Shown here in pieces: positions 21,033 through 34,599 of a DNA stretch of 64,000 nt. The notes below the pieces were generated by a model. That model searched no databases, had not been told where the DNA came from, and saw nothing but the letters and a program-made list of their open reading frames with translations. Every line of letters begins with the position of its first letter. Positions within the stretch are counted from its first letter, which is position 1. The stretch lies in contig CP141135.1 in the NCBI GenBank assembly GCA_035236585.1, positions 4,498,001-4,562,000 on the forward strand. The letters are read 5' to 3'. Source of the DNA: Warburgia ugandensis (lineage: Eukaryota; Streptophyta; Magnoliopsida; Canellales; Canellaceae). The translations under genes were made by a program, and so were the position numbers.

Positions 21033-24000
21033 TGTAACGACCCAGGTTTTTATAACACATTTTATAATACATTTTGTCAAGACAAGGCCCTTAGTAGTAA
21101 ATTTTTTTCACAAAACAAAGCAACGAAAATTCTTTTTTTTTAGAATTTGTTTTGTAAAAACCAAGTCACCACTTCATACATAACATAAGTAGAGTTTTGT
21201 ACAAGATAAAATTCTATTAAAGGAATATACTTTTATTAAACTTCAGGATCCATCTAGTGGTTTACAATACACAGCCCATTGTATCCTTACAATACTTGTC
21301 CAAATACACAATCCAAATTACAAAGCTCTAAGTACAATACAAGCTCTCAATACAATACTAGCTCTCAATACAATGTTTCAAGGGATATACTCTGATTATT
21401 TATTCTTCAATAGTTCTTCAAGTCTTGAGCTCCAGAGCCTCATTCTCTATATTTGAGATATTGTAAACATTCAAACATTTACAATATCTTAGCAAGCTAT
21501 GCTTGGTAGGGGATAAAAAGGTAATATATTGACAGTATAATCTCAATATTCAATTATCCCATGATTCATTCTATCATAAACACATTCATGAACCACTATC
21601 ATTTATATGGACATCTCATTACTTTGTCATTTGTGTTCACCTTTATACATACATATTGTATACGAACAAATTCATTAAATTCTAAAAATAGTCAATAATC
21701 ATTTTCATACTAAGCTGACTAACTCCTTTCACTATAGGAGATTAATATCTCAGCTAGTTACTATACTGGAAATTTTTCTTCTTTGAAAAAATACTAGTAA
21801 TATACAATTACTTAGCATTTCATCATGCCATCACTTAAGGAATTTCATTATGCCAATTTCATATGCATCATAATGCAAAATAATCAAGGATTACTATCCT
21901 TGTAGTCTGATTCGTATAGTGCCGGGATAATTGCTCTATAATCCACTTATAACATTATCAGTGAAAATTACAATATCCATGTCTGTATGGGGGGACCATG
22001 GCGTCACAGTGGTGGCCTTCCCATAATTGCCCCACCTGACTTTTAGCCTTTCTTAAGCTTGGTATTTAATATCATCAAGTTTCGGACAGTGGGTTGCTAA
22101 ACCCTCACAACTCTCCTAGCATAGCATCCCCAAGCCTAAGCTTGTTTAAAACAAAACCACAAGCCTCCATGCTTGTATATAAAACAATACTTATACATAT
22201 CAAACTATATGTTTGTTTATCTAGGGCTAGAATATTTTCTACTCCCTTATTCACTTAGGGTTGTTCTCAATTCTCAACTTTAACCCTTTTATACTTATTT
22301 TCCTCATCATTTGGCTGGATCATATTTCATTTTAAGGTATTTACCACAATATATTGGTCTTGTACATGTTAATACTTCAAAACATAAGATCATGTATTAA
22401 ACATGTATCTTCATGTAAAGGCATTTTTAAAGTCCACCTACCTCAATAAGGTATTCTTACTCTTTGAAATCTGTCATAGTCTTGATCAACATATATCTAT
22501 CAAATCATACGTATAATGTCAGCTTTCTAGTCAAGGGTACATATTACATGGTCTTTTGATCATCCTTATGTAGGATGATATGAATATTTCTTCCTTGAAT
22601 CACATATAACTAAGGGTTCAATATCTTCTATACAAGTACTATCTATATCATACATAAACAATCTAATCTCTATTAGTATTTCTTTTCCTTTATTGTTTTT
22701 AATCATTCAAAATCTCATCTTGTTTGATCATCCTTATCTTACTTACAATTTTTATTAGGATTAGATAATTTACTAATCTTTTATGCTCATTATTATTATT
22801 ATTATTCAACTAGTTAATGTTTTGCTGGTTGAAGATAACATATTCCATCCTAAGTCTAGATAGCTCCTCTTATTTCCAATTGGCTAAGGCTTACTAGCTG
22901 AATGGTTGAACACAAAGTGGTTACTCTAATCCTCATGTAAGGATGCATTTAGACTTCACAAACGTCAATGGAAGGTAGGGGAAGAGCGATGCTTTATTAG
23001 AGAACCCTCTTAACCACCATGTTCAGAATTCACTAAAGTGATCTTAGCTCAACCTTTCATAAGGTTCCCATGAGTATTATAACCCTAAGTACTTTTTCTA
23101 ATTTATTTTAATTAAATCCAGGAACATTTAAAATGTCATTCATGGAGTTTCATTATTCTCCTAATTTGGGCCAAGAAAATGATATTTCTTATATTATTCT
23201 ACTAACTATAGCCCTTACTATCATTATGTCCATGTCATTCCTTCCATGTAAATGTCATTCAACTTTATTTTTCATTTAATTACATTTTCAATGTAATTTT
23301 CATAACATAAGCATTAATGCATAAATAAATAAATCTAACAATTAAATCTATTAAGCAATAAAAAGACAATTATAATAACATTCAATAATTCAAATGAAAG
23401 TTTAACATGCCATAACTATTTATCATGATCCAACGATCATAGTTGTTTTTTTATTCATTTTTCATCTCTTTTAGGATTTAGATCTTGATCTTTCATTTTC
23501 CTTTAGATCTAATACATTTTCTTAATGTGATTTTATCACTAGATCATTAATGCATCTTATCAAATGATCTAATCCTTCTTTATCCAACCGATCAAGAAGA
23601 TCTTAAGTCATTTTTCCAACTTTAAGGGCATAGATCTTAATCTATCCCAAATTATCATCATCAAGTCCATAAATTCATACAATATTAACTTTATATCATC
23701 ATCCAATTACATCTATACTATCCAATCCTCCTTGATCAAATTGATCAAAGATATTACCATTCATTTTTATGGATTTTACTACTTTTAAGACTAGATCTCT
23801 TAATATATGCCAATTCAATTACATCCAACCCATTTATTTAAGTTATTATACCATTAGATCATCATCCAAAATGATTTGAATGGTCTGATCATCTAGATCT
23901 TGTAGATCAAGGATGTTAGTACCCTTATCTACTTAAATACAGAAATTTTCATAAATTGAATGTATGATTTTGTTGGTTCAATAGGTTTTCCTCATCAAGA

Positions 24001-25918
24001 GGAATCCAACCCAACTTTTTTATCTCAATTTGGAGTTAAATTGATATCAAAATTTGGATTTTAAGATTTTAGCCTGTTTTAAGGGTTGATATTTGATCTT
24101 ACTTTTTTTTGTTTAATTACTTGATTTAGAGGTTCAAAATTTTTACTGTGATCATAGTCCTTAAAGTTTTAAGACCTCCTGAATTCATCCATCAGCGCGG
24201 TTCATGGGGACTTGAGTCAGCCACTGGTGCCCAGATGCGTCTTGACCCTTATCCAATTTTGGGGCCAATTCCCCCTTCGTACTATCCAAAAATGAGATTC
24301 TTGCCGAATCCGAGTTTGCTGCTCCAACCATGATCCAATACTGTTGGCACGAATTTTTGTAATTATAAAAAATAAATACAATTAAAAACATAAATCTCAT
24401 GAGTTCAGTAACTTATACAAGTGACAAGGAATCCATAGACACTTTCAGATCTAAAATCAGAGCTAAATTGGGCTCTTAATTGAAGAAATGAGCTTTTAGT
24501 TCAAAACTTGGATGACCCGGATAAAATATGTGCTTACAGGTGCGGGGTCGACTAGCAGCCTCTCCTGTTACTGCCTATTATAGGTGGTCTAACAGAGGTG
24601 ATCAGCTATGGGCGAGAGGGTCTAGATCTGGACTGTCGGACCACCCATCACTAGATCTCCTCCATCCTTGATAGTCAACTGCTCAAATTTCATCTCCTAG
24701 GGTTTTTGGTTCCCAGGAATACATCTAATGGCTTAGAATTTGTATATGAGTCATGTTTGATGGTGAATCAGGATTGATTATTGGTACTGGTTCATAGGTG
24801 AAGATCACTGAAAAAACAAGTCCTTTGAGCCCCAAAACTCATAATAAACTTAGGGGAAATGGAGAGGGGGATGAGATCCACCTACCTAGTGTGTTTAGAG
24901 TCTGAAACTTGGCTGAAAAATAAGAAAATCTATGCTTGAGATATAGGTCACCGAAGCTACTATTTTTTCGGTGATTTGGCCAATGAATACTCCATTGATC
25001 AACGTAAAATTATAGGGCTTTTGTGTATTTGAGAGTGATAAACCTTTTTAATGGAATGGATTAAGGATGCAATGGTCCATAATGGATGACTAATTGAAAA
25101 ACCGTAGAAGGGTGAAAACCCTGTTCATCGGGGATGGCGTGTTTACAGACTCGCTCGATGGTTCAGGGGGAATATTCTCTCGGGTGCGTCTGTGGATGTG
25201 CTAATAGAAGAAAACAAAGAGGGAGAAAGAAAGAAAAATTGGGGAAGATAGAGAAGGAATTTGGAGCTAAGATTTTTTGGGGAGTTTAGGGCACTTCGTA
25301 ATGGATTTTTGAAAAATATTGGATATTTTTTTGAGGTATTTATAAGCACATTTTGGAATTTTTTAATGAATTTTCTATAACTATGGTGTTTTTTACTTTT
25401 GATTAATCTAATGGGGAGTAGAGCTGCCACTCCACCTCTGTCTCCACTACCAGCTGGTAGTGGTTTGACCACTGATAACTGCGTCCAGAACATTGGACCA
25501 CGTTGTGGGCCCCACCTTAAATGTGAAATGACCATTTTGCCCTTTTATTCTCAAAAATGGGAAAAATAAGCACTAATTGTCCGAACTTGAAATTTAGTGT
25601 ACTTAGAGTCTTTTCAACTGGTTTTTTGAGTACATTCCAAATATTCATGTTTTAATTCTCTGTTATGAGTGAAATTATTATTTTACCCTTTTATTGATAA
25701 AATTAGGAATTTTTCATTTTAACTCGAAATTGAACGTACTTAATGTCATTTCGATCAATTTTTTGAGTACATCCATAATTTCTAGGTTTTAATTCATGAT
25801 TTAATCTCTATAAAAAAGAGAATTTTTAATAATCTAATATTCAAGCCTATTTTTTTTTAAAACTTTAAACTTTATTGATTTTCCTTAATAATTTACACAC
25901 AAATTTTAGGTTATTACA
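21033..25918 (+). mobile_element. Long LTR-like insertion with GTTTA duplication
   Basis: A 4,886-bp unit starting TGTAACGACCCAGG and ending TTAGGTTATTACA, flanked by GTTTA at 21,028-21,032 and 25,919-25,923. The matching spot in the 3' LTR has a single uninterrupted copy. The TG...CA ends, the 5-bp duplication and the absence of coding frames suggest a solo LTR of a Ty3-type element with very long LTRs, or a non-autonomous element whose internal parts I cannot delimit. The stretch CCTAGCATAGCATCCCCAAG links it to other LTRs in the window. Confidence 0.6.
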
Positions 25919-26137
25919 GTTTATTTAGTTTCATTTTCTATTTTCAAGAATTGAAAATTTTATAAATTGCATCAGTTACATAAATATGAATTTTATATTA
26001 TTGTTAGTTTATTTTTGTTATGCTAAATTTTATTTAAACTCCTCTTTTAGGTTGAGTCCCCGTAGGATCGACTCGTACTTACATTAACTATAGTACAATG
26101 GCCCATGTACTTATGATTAAACACATCAACAAGTTTT

Positions 26138-26155
26138 TTGCACCGTTGCCAAGGA
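26138..26155 (+). promoter_or_regulatory. Decayed tRNA-Asp primer-binding site
   Basis: TTGCACCGTTGCCAAGGA versus TGGCGCCGTTGCCGGGGA, the complement of the tRNA-Asp 3' end used by many plant Ty3-type elements. Fourteen of 18 bases agree. Three of the four changes are G to A, as expected for methylated-cytosine decay on the other strand. It lies 6 bases past the 5' LTR. Confidence 0.7.
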
Positions 26156-27391
26156 CCCGCAACAGAGTTTTTATACAATTTAATTAAAAATAAAAATCCA
26201 AAAATTTTAAAAATAAAACATTCATATTTTTTTTATATAGGAATTGCATAATTTTAGCATTCTAGGCATTTTTAGGTGCATTTTTAATTTTTTTTATGGT
26301 ATAATCACTTTATTTTATGAATTTGGTACTAATTGCTATCTTTCTTTTTCAAGAAATTGGCAAGTGGAGCATCATCAACAAAATAGAAGTTCCTTGCTTT
26401 CCTATATTAGGATTTTTTTCTTTTCTTTTTAGTGAATATTGTAGTAAGGCCCCTTTTTAATTTGAAATTTTAATTTCAATTTTTAAAGGATTGTAATAAT
26501 ACAGAGCAAGTGTGGGATAAAGTGGCCCACACTTGATCTTCTTTAGAAACCCCATTGTAAGTCTTTCTCACTCTTTTTAATTTCTATATTAGGGTTTGTA
26601 TTGTTTGGTAGTATAATTTCATATAGAAAACATACTTTACAATTGTTGCATTTTAGGATTTGCATTAGTTTATTTCTTTTAATTGCATCTTAGGATACGT
26701 CTAATGCTTTAAGGTGATTTATATGCTAATTAAACTACTATGTAGTGTGAAAATTAATTAGTAAGGGCACCCAACTCCACAAGATCAAGGGTGAATTTCA
26801 TCACACCTCTTGACCCCACCTAGGATAATCACCACAAGTGTGCAACCCAGCCATCCATATTAATTTAAAATTAATTAAAAGAGACCTATAGGGTCGTCGC
26901 ATGCTTGTAGGACCCTCTTAATAGGACATGATCTATTGTCGCTCCAATGACTTTTGATCATAGCGGTTATAATGGGTGTCTTAAAATTCAAGTGATTTTC
27001 CCACGCCTTCTATTGACGTTTGTTGAGGTCTAAACACCTTCTTACATAAGGATTATATTAACCACCTTGGGCAGAACCTAACTGGTAAACAGTAGTTAAC
27101 TCTAAAAGAGAGGAAATGGGTTAGGTTAGGCTCATCTAAAAGCATTGTCTCCACACAAAATCAAGAAAATCAAAATATCTATGCTTGTTAGTCTTAAGGG
27201 ATTGTTTGATTATGTCCTTGATTGTGCATCATTTTAGGCATTTAAGTTGCATCATTTAGAATAGTCTTCAAAAAAATAAAAAAGAAAAGAAAAGAAAAGA
27301 AAAAGAGAAGCACTCATTCATTGTATACAATCATTTATTTTATTATATATAATGATTGATTACAACGGCTTATCAAGAAGGGGATAGATAA

Positions 27392-27709
27392 ATGATGACT
27401 CATACAAGGGATAAGTTATTTGCCTCAAAGCAAGATCAATATATAGAACCTCAGTACAATAATTACTATACTTATCCTAAACCACAATATCCCAATTTTG
27501 CTTGGCCATATGGCTCTTCATATAATGATTATTATCAGGAGTCAGTAGATGCACCTCATGCATTCATCAAACTTAGCAATAACTACTATCCTGAGACAAA
27601 TTACCAAGATTATAATGGATGGACGAGGCATTATAAACAATCATGGTATCAAGATTATCAACTATCTCAGGAAGAACTAGCATGGTCTTACCTTAATCAA
27701 CCTTATTAG
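27392..27709 (+). CDS. Tyr/Gln/Asn-rich gag-like frame of the element
   Basis: A 105-residue open frame rich in Tyr, Gln and Asn, with a YPNFAWPYG segment. Segments of the type YPNFSW occur in the spacer after gag in plant Ty3-type elements. A second short frame (27,908-28,156) with acidic residues follows after stops. I see no zinc knuckle. This is probably a relic of the gag region and not a host gene. Confidence 0.35.
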   Translation: MMTHTRDKLFASKQDQYIEPQYNNYYTYPKPQYPNFAWPYGSSYNDYYQESVDAPHAFIKLSNNYYPETNYQDYNGWTRHYKQSWYQDYQLSQEELAWSYLNQPY

Positions 27710-27907
27710 AATTATCATGAAAACTAGGGACAACAATCTTGGTTCTAACCTGATCAATCCTTTCCTAGTACTCCAATGACACAATAGTATGTTCCTTTCG
27801 AGTTGATGCCTTCAATACAGAAGAAAGACACATATGACGAGACCCTTAGGTTATTAGAAGAATCGACTAAACAATTTCGTGAAGCGATGGGTTGATTACA
27901 TGTTGCA

Positions 27908-28156
27908 TTGATGGAAAGGTTTAGAGAATTTGAACCAAATGAGAATAGTGATGAGCCATTTATTAATGATGATAGGATGGAAAATTCATGTAATCGTTCT
28001 GAAATACAAAGTCCCCTACCATCCACAAAAACATCTAATATAAATATACTTGAGGCAAATATAAGTCATGCTTCCGATGAAGAGATGTCCATTGAGGAAG
28101 ATGATGAATTCATAGAACCTCTAACCCAGAACCACTCAAACCCCTACAAAGCCTGA
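27908..28156 (+). pseudogene. Acidic frame fragment of the element
   Basis: An 82-residue frame rich in Asp, Glu, Asn and Ser (MMERFREFEPNENSDEPFIN then MSIEEDDEF). Downstream, past a stop, the reading continues with PNKP-type and LLEQSLDKKLGPPKILP residues, as in a decayed gag-pol spacer. No known domain is visible. Confidence 0.3.
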
Positions 28157-30528
28157 CCTTCCAATTAAGCCTTGTAATGTAGAAGATGTACCTGATTGAG
28201 ATCTGCAGACCTTACTTGAACAATCATTAGATAAGAAATTAGGCCCACCTAAAATCTTACCTGTGCTATTAGAACAAGAAGAGAAAGAGTTCAGTGATGT
28301 ACTAGTCCTACATCAACCAACTCTAGAGTACACATTAGAAAATAATTAGGGTTTAAGCAAAACCATGTTCCCTCCTTTATTAATATAAGAATAACCTTTT
28401 TGGGAAGGGTAGAGTCAACTTATACCCCAAATTCAAGACAATGTAAGGGAAATGGAGGAATATAAGTTGAACATGATTGTCATTATTGTTCTTAAATTTG
28501 GTTAAGCAGGGGACCATCAGCTTCCATACGGTTCAACAGAATTCAAATTCACGACAGTTCACATTATCATAATAGTACCACCGCCTAAATTTTCAAGGTG
28601 GAGGAATTATATTGACTACTGTGAAATTTTGAAGATAGGGGATTATCAGAGTGGTCCTACTCAATTTACATTCGTGGTAGTCTACTGTGTTCCAATGCTA
28701 CTATCACAAAAATTTTTAGAGTAGATAAAATACATAGACTACATCGAGATTCTGAAGTGGTGTGAGAAATCTTGCCATTTCATTATTAGAATTAGGAAAA
28801 CTCAATACCAGTTAGGTCTCAATTAGGGTATAGTAGGGTATGTCTGGCTAAAGATGTTAAACTTAGTGCTCACTAGGAAACAACCTAAAGTTTTTTAGAG
28901 AGTCTTAGTTTTCTACATCACTCACATTTATTTTAGGTCCTAGTTTTTAAACATTGAGGACAATGTTTCTTTCAAGTTGGGGGGTATAGAATTCTATCAA
29001 ATTCTAATTTTTTTAGGTTTTTAGGTGATTTCCTTCTTTTTTTTTAAAAAAAAGAAAATTTTTAGGTCAATTCCCACACTATAATGAGAATTGGAATTTC
29101 TGAAATATAATCTAGATAACTTTAGCTTATTAATGGAATTGAATATGATTAATTCATTATTTTACTCATTTTTTAAACTATTCCATGAAAGCAAAGTCTC
29201 AGATCACATCTATATACTCACTTGCATATAGATAGTTTAGATTGATAAGTAATTATAACTTAAAAATCCTAAAGAAATTTAGTGAAGACCTATAACCTAA
29301 GTGATTTTTAGAGCCATTTATTCTTTTTGAGAGATTATAAATGTTCTTAATTTTCTTCAGCGTGCTTCAAGGAAATTGATCCCATCAACTTCTAAATTTG
29401 GCCAATTACATGAATTATTAGAGTATTACCTTTAAATTTCTAAAAGTTCATTGAATCTAATAGATATATGAAATTTAGAAAATTATTTAAGCCATCCTTG
29501 TTGTTAACCTAGAGACTTAAAGCCTACCCAAAAAGTATTTTTCCACTAGTTACTCAAGTTGAGCCTTTTATATAAGCTTTTCTTTTGTCACCCAAATTAC
29601 CTTTACCCATATCAACACAGTATAAATATATCCATTATCTATTTTCTTTGAAAAATAAGTTAGAGATGAATGAAGAAATACCTTTAGTTGCAATGAATGT
29701 AGAAAAGTGAATATCAAGAAAAGAAAAGTTCTTCAAAGTGATTCAAAAGTGTTGAAAAGAAAGAAAAATGTGAAAAAGAAAGATAAGAAAAAGTTTGAAG
29801 AATGCAAAGAAAAGTGAAAAAAGAAATATTCACTTTAGTAAAAGCAAAGAAAGAATTGTCAACTTTAGTAGAGGGCTTTTAATTATTTAAATTTTTTTTT
29901 TGAATACCCTTATACCCTTTCCTTGGTACCCTGTCCTAAGCCTAAATTTCGTCCTAAATAAAGACTTATTGATTCTAGGAGAAATATAGTCTTGATAAGG
30001 AAATGAATGGATAGGATCTAAAGAGTAATATTTCTAAATATTCAAAGGTAATGACATCTATTCTAAAGGGATTAACAATTAAATTCCATAGTAACTTTCA
30101 TTCTTCATGAGTATATGTGAGATAAATTTACTTTTATTGACTTAGCTCACATATTTAAAAGTGAGATATGATTTAAACCATCTATCTGAGAGATTTTATT
30201 TATGAGCGTATGTCTATTGTGAGGATTGAAGTCAAAATATATTTCAGATGGAGTTCAAAAGTTAGAAGTCTACTTGGAGATAAAGATTATACTATATGTA
30301 GAATGCATACGCACACACTTACTCTAAGATTTGAGCTTAATTAGAATATTGTTAGCATATGGGTAGGGTTTTAAATTCTTCAGTTATTTTTATATGTATG
30401 TTAAAGTTGAAGAGATTTATTGAAGATAATTCTCTAAGAAAAAAGAGGAGTTGACTTGAAAAATAATTTTTGAAATCTGGTTTCTCAGCATGTTTTGTTT
30501 GGAACTAGCAAAATGTTGGTTGGGGGTG

Positions 30529-32628
30529 TGTTAACTGTTCAATTTTAGTTCAAATACCCTTAATTTCGCATTTAATTAAATCATCTAACTAATCAAATTT
30601 GTAATTTTAAGCTTGATTTTGAATTTAGCTTTAATTGATCATCAAATTATTAAATTGTCAAAATCAATGGTCAGATAATCATTAAGAGCTAATCTATGGA
30701 TTAAAGTATGATTAAGATAATCTCATTGCATTTTGTATGGTGCAGATCAAATAAATTGACCATTGAATGGCTTGGATCAAATCAGTAGACTAGATCATTA
30801 TTAAGGAACAAAAGGCATATGGGCAATTGATTAAGGAAGTGAAATGGAAACATGTACTCGTGGAGAAGTTTCCAAAGTAAAGGGGGAGAAACTAAATTTA
30901 GAAAGAGAGAGGGCTATGGTTGCCCCACTTTCCCAGGACTCCTACACTTCTGTTTTGGCATGACACTAAGGAGGAAACCTTTCAACTTTCCTCCCACTTC
31001 ACGTCTCTCTCCCTTTGAGGATGGGCTGGAAAAGAGGAAACCATCCTTTCCCATTCTTCTTCTTCTTCTCTATCCCCCATCTCTTTCCTCTTCTCACTTT
31101 CTCTCTATCTCTTCTTCAATCTCCCTTGGCTGACTCGTAGGAGGAGGCAGACCACCTTCATCTTCCCCCACTTCTCTCCCCTCCCATCTCTTGATCCTTT
31201 TCCTCTTGCTCTCTCTATCTTACTCTCCTTCCTCTGCCTTCTCTCCTCACTCTCTCTCTCTCTCTCTCTCGCGCGCGCACGTTCCCTTTATCTCTTTGTT
31301 ATTTATCTCCTTTATTTCTCTTTTAGATCCTACCTCTATCTCTTCAGATAGGCCAGCAACCTCCCTACTTCTCTTCTCTTTCACGCACCGCAACAAACCC
31401 CTCTCTGTTTCACTCTCTCCCTCGCACCTCTCTTCTTCTCATCACCAAACACCCCCCCCCCCTCTCTCTCTGCATCATTTGCCAGTCGACGCCCTTCAAT
31501 GCACTGCACCGGTTTCATCCCCTGCTGCTCACCTCCCGTCTACTTCCCACTCTCTCTATTCCCCTGCCCAGTGCACTCCTCTGCTTCCCCCTCTCTACGT
31601 TCTACATAAACGGTCTCCCTCTTCCTCCCAGTGCAACACCATCCTAGGTGGAGTCTATACTAGTCATCGGCCAACATCACTGCCGAGACTGGCGCTGGTA
31701 GAATCCTAGTACCGACGATTGATCTCCATCTTCGGCGTTGTCAGCCCTTTCTCCTCCACTAGCATAGCCACGGCGGAAAACCCTCTTTCTCCTTCTCGTT
31801 CTACACTACCCTTCATAGCCCCCGTCTTTGCTCTCTTCCCTTAGTCGATCGGCACGATACTAGTCACTGGCTAGCTTCCTCCTTGCCTTCCCCTGATCAC
31901 CCGCCATTGCATTGAAGTACCGGCACCTCTGCCCCTTTCCCTCTCTGTCGCGTTCTCTCTTTCACCATTGCATAATCCTCTCTATCGTTCCCTCTTCTGA
32001 GCTTTTCTCTTCACCGGCTGATATCTCCATCACTGCCTGCTCATCCTCACTCTCCCCGGCACCTCCTTTCTCCTCCCTTCTATTCACACCAATCCTAGCA
32101 CCGGGCGGATCACCTTCATAGCACCGGCTTCTCCTCCTTCTCAATCCCTTCCTCTTGGAGCTCAAAAGGATAAGGTTTTCTTCGTTTTCCCCGGGATTTC
32201 TTCTCTCCCCTCTCTTCTCCTCCTCCATTGTCGGGTTTTTCTTTGGTTTTCGTTTAAAGCCAGAATTTTAGAAAAAATCCAGTTTTGCCCTAGGAAAATA
32301 AATAAAATTCCATTTGTGTCCCAATTCTATTCCAGTTTTTTCTTATCCCTATTCTGCATATCCAGGGACAATGCTATCCAAGACTATTTATTTAGTTTCA
32401 TTTTTTGTTTTTTTGAATTGAAAATTTTGCAAATTGCATCAATTACATAAATCTAGAATTTTATTTTATTGTTAGTTTATATGTGTTATGTTTCTTATTT
32501 TTATTTTATTTTTAAATTTTTAAATTTTATTTAAACTCCTCTTTTAAGTTGAGTCCTTATGGGATTGACACGTACTTGCATTAGTTATATTACAATAACC
32601 CATGCACTTGCAATTAAACACATCAACA
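30529..32628 (+). mobile_element. 3' LTR of the non-autonomous element
   Basis: Starts TGTTAACTGTTCAATTTTAG right after the polypurine tract and ends CACATCAACA, followed by the ATGAG duplication at 32,629-32,633. It is 2,100 bp. Like the 5' LTR it has a CT-rich core (about 31.05-32.23 kb) with a CT/GC microsatellite at 31,249-31,279. The two LTRs differ at many sites, so the insertion is not recent. Confidence 0.9.
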
Positions 32629-32633
32629 ATGAG

Positions 32634-32680
32634 GAATATTTGCTCTAGTGATAGTGAGATGTGTGAGCAATCGCCTATAT
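32634..32680 (-). pseudogene. Other half of the interrupted Ty1/copia remnant
   Basis: On the minus strand this gives LTHLTITRANIL, matching the LTxTRPDIxxxVxVxSQFM motif of copia elements. It runs into the target duplication at 32,629. The rest of the copia gene is missing to the right, where unit sequence begins. Confidence 0.6.
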
Positions 32681-33989
32681 ACATAGATTTTATGCTATAC
32701 TTTTTTTATTGTGTTGACGTGTTGGTTTCATGCATGCAAAGTGGGGCTGCAGATCTTGCATTGAGTGAGATGAAATGCATTGATTTCTCTTTACATGGTA
32801 AGGAAGGAGGACCCACACATCAGTCTATGTTATATCCTATCAATGTTGGCCCACAAGTTCCACATAAACTTGGCCAACATCTCAATTTTATTTCAAAATA
32901 TTTGAGCATTTATTATAATTTAATAATATTATTCTGTTTTTAGATCATCAATCCATGTCATCATTATTATCAAGATCTTATTCCAATTAGGGGTTAGTTA
33001 CATGAATCTTGTTCCTTCATCACTCTATGTCATGGACCAAAATAGCAGCTATTATATCTTATATTTTGGCTGATATATAGACCTTCATCAGGTGGCTCCT
33101 CCTATTTTGTTCTATGCTCTATGTTACTCCATCTCAACCAAAACTCTCCCATCATATCAAGCAATCACATTGTATAACACCTCATCTCAATTCATCACCA
33201 TTACATGAGAACTCATCCTATCTTACTCCATCTCAAGATCCACTAACACAGTATAAAATGATTGAATAAACAAATCAAATTACACATTTTGCCTGTTCTT
33301 CAACCTGCTGGTTGGAAAAGTATGCACCGTATTTTCCCTTTTGAGAAATTTTTTATGCCAGATTTAACACCAAATAATACAAAATTTCTTAGTATAATAG
33401 AATTCAAAATTTCTTATACTGTTTTGAACAGTTACATGTTTAATCGTCCGTGCACCTTAGAAAAAGTTCAATTAATCTTTCTCCATATCTTTTCTAATCT
33501 TCTATTTTGAGCTGTTATAACTTTGGTAAGCAAGATTTGGGAGCATAGTGAGCATGGGCCATATCATTGGTGCTTACAGTTTTCAAGTGGGTGGAAAATT
33601 TCTCCTATTTGAACTATTCTAACTTTTTGATGCTAGACATTCTTGATGGATATATATATATATATATATATTGTTGCCTTATAATTTTGTAATGATATGG
33701 ACTTTCTTTATGGGTTTTTATAATATTTATTGTGTGCATATAAATAGTCCAGTCAATTAATCTTGTAAATTGATGGATCAAAAAAGAATTTAGAGCTTTC
33801 CACCAAAGCGGGTCATCAAAGAATCCTCACCAACGATCAGCTGGAGAGGAAAGGATGACATCTAGCTCGGGGGTTAGTGGTGCTTGAGATGGATCTGAGA
33901 TGTCCGGAGATGAGATGATATAAGACGGGCCATATCACTGTTTGTGGTGCTTGAGATGAGTTGAGACGAACTCAGCTCACTGTTAAGTT

Positions 33990-34330
33990 GAATTTTTAGT
34001 TATTTCATGCTAAATTTGGATCATCTCAACCCAGTTCAAATAATCTCAAATCAGATTTCAGATTAAGACGGTATGAATGGTTTTTTGCTTAAGTGCCAGT
34101 CTGAGAATAGTTGGCACAGCATGTTCAAATTGTTTCAAGTACATGGATTCATCCTAATAGCATTGTTCAACTCACGGAAATCTGGAGAATGGCTAAAACA
34201 TCTACGAGGAATAAAATGAAGTGGGACATGTTCTTCCATGCCATCACTTGGGACATTTGTAGGGAGAGAAACCAGAGAAACTTCTCTACAAAGAATAGTC
34301 TTTGGAAATCCATATTCAATAACCAAACGT
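33990..34330 (+). pseudogene. LINE ORF2 zinc-knuckle tail remnant (shortened copy)
   Basis: In several frames it gives a SENSWHSMFKLFQVHGF-like stretch and WDICRERNQRNFSTKNSLWK (IWxERNxRxF motif of LINE C-termini). Homology stops at 34,330 and jumps to the gene-proximal sequence, so about 0.9 kb including RNase H was deleted in this unit. Confidence 0.6.
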
Positions 34331-34449
34331 AGGACTATTCATAGGGGTATCCTGGCTACTGGATATGGTGTTCATACCACCAGCCCTGAGGAAGTGGTTC
34401 AATATCAAAACAAAGGTAGGACTATTTGGAGGGGGTGTCCTACTTATTG

Positions 34450-34482
34450 GTCACTCTCTCTCTCTGTCTCTCTCTCTCTCCA
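34450..34482 (+). repeat. Short CT microsatellite 3' of gene 2
   Basis: CT tract broken by single G substitutions (TCTCTCTCTGTCTCTCTCTC). Positional counterpart of the long tracts in other units. Confidence 0.75.
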
Positions 34483-34599
34483 TTCCTGCAGATTGCTGGA
34501 ACATGATCAATAACAGCAAACACAGTAAATATCATTATCTGACAAACATGGTCTTACATTTCTACTAAGAGCTTAGAAAGATACACATGGTTTCTCAGA

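Larger units (their letters stand above)
19098..26131 (+). mobile_element. 5' LTR of a large non-autonomous element, split by an insertion
   Basis: Starts TGTTAACTGTTCAATTTTAG and ends ATTAAACACATCAACA. It aligns along its length with the 3' LTR (30,529-32,628) apart from a 4,886-bp insertion at 21,033. Without the insertion and its duplicated 5 bp it is about 2.14 kb, close to 2.10 kb for the partner. A pyrimidine-rich core of over 1 kb (about 19.6-20.85 kb) produces long Ser/Leu/Pro frames that are not genes. Confidence 0.85.
26132..30528 (+). mobile_element. Internal region of the non-autonomous LTR element
   Basis: About 4.4 kb between the LTRs. It starts with a primer site, has a Tyr-rich gag-like frame, a stretch AACATTGAGGACAATGTTTC followed by TTGGGGGG (about 28.95-28.99 kb), and ends at a polypurine tract GGTTGGGGGTG just before the 3' LTR. 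I find no protease, reverse transcriptase, RNase H or integrase motif in any frame. That makes it a large retrotransposon derivative (LARD-like) that must have used proteins of a related autonomous element. Confidence 0.7.

Noticed and set aside
24148..24400. Frames at 24.15-24.40 kb with Pro-rich content
   Set aside because: They lie in the 4.9-kb LTR-like insertion, are short, and are present on both strands without family resemblance.
31191..31709. A 172-residue Ser/Leu-rich frame
   Set aside because: Same CT-rich LTR core, no conservation between the two LTRs.
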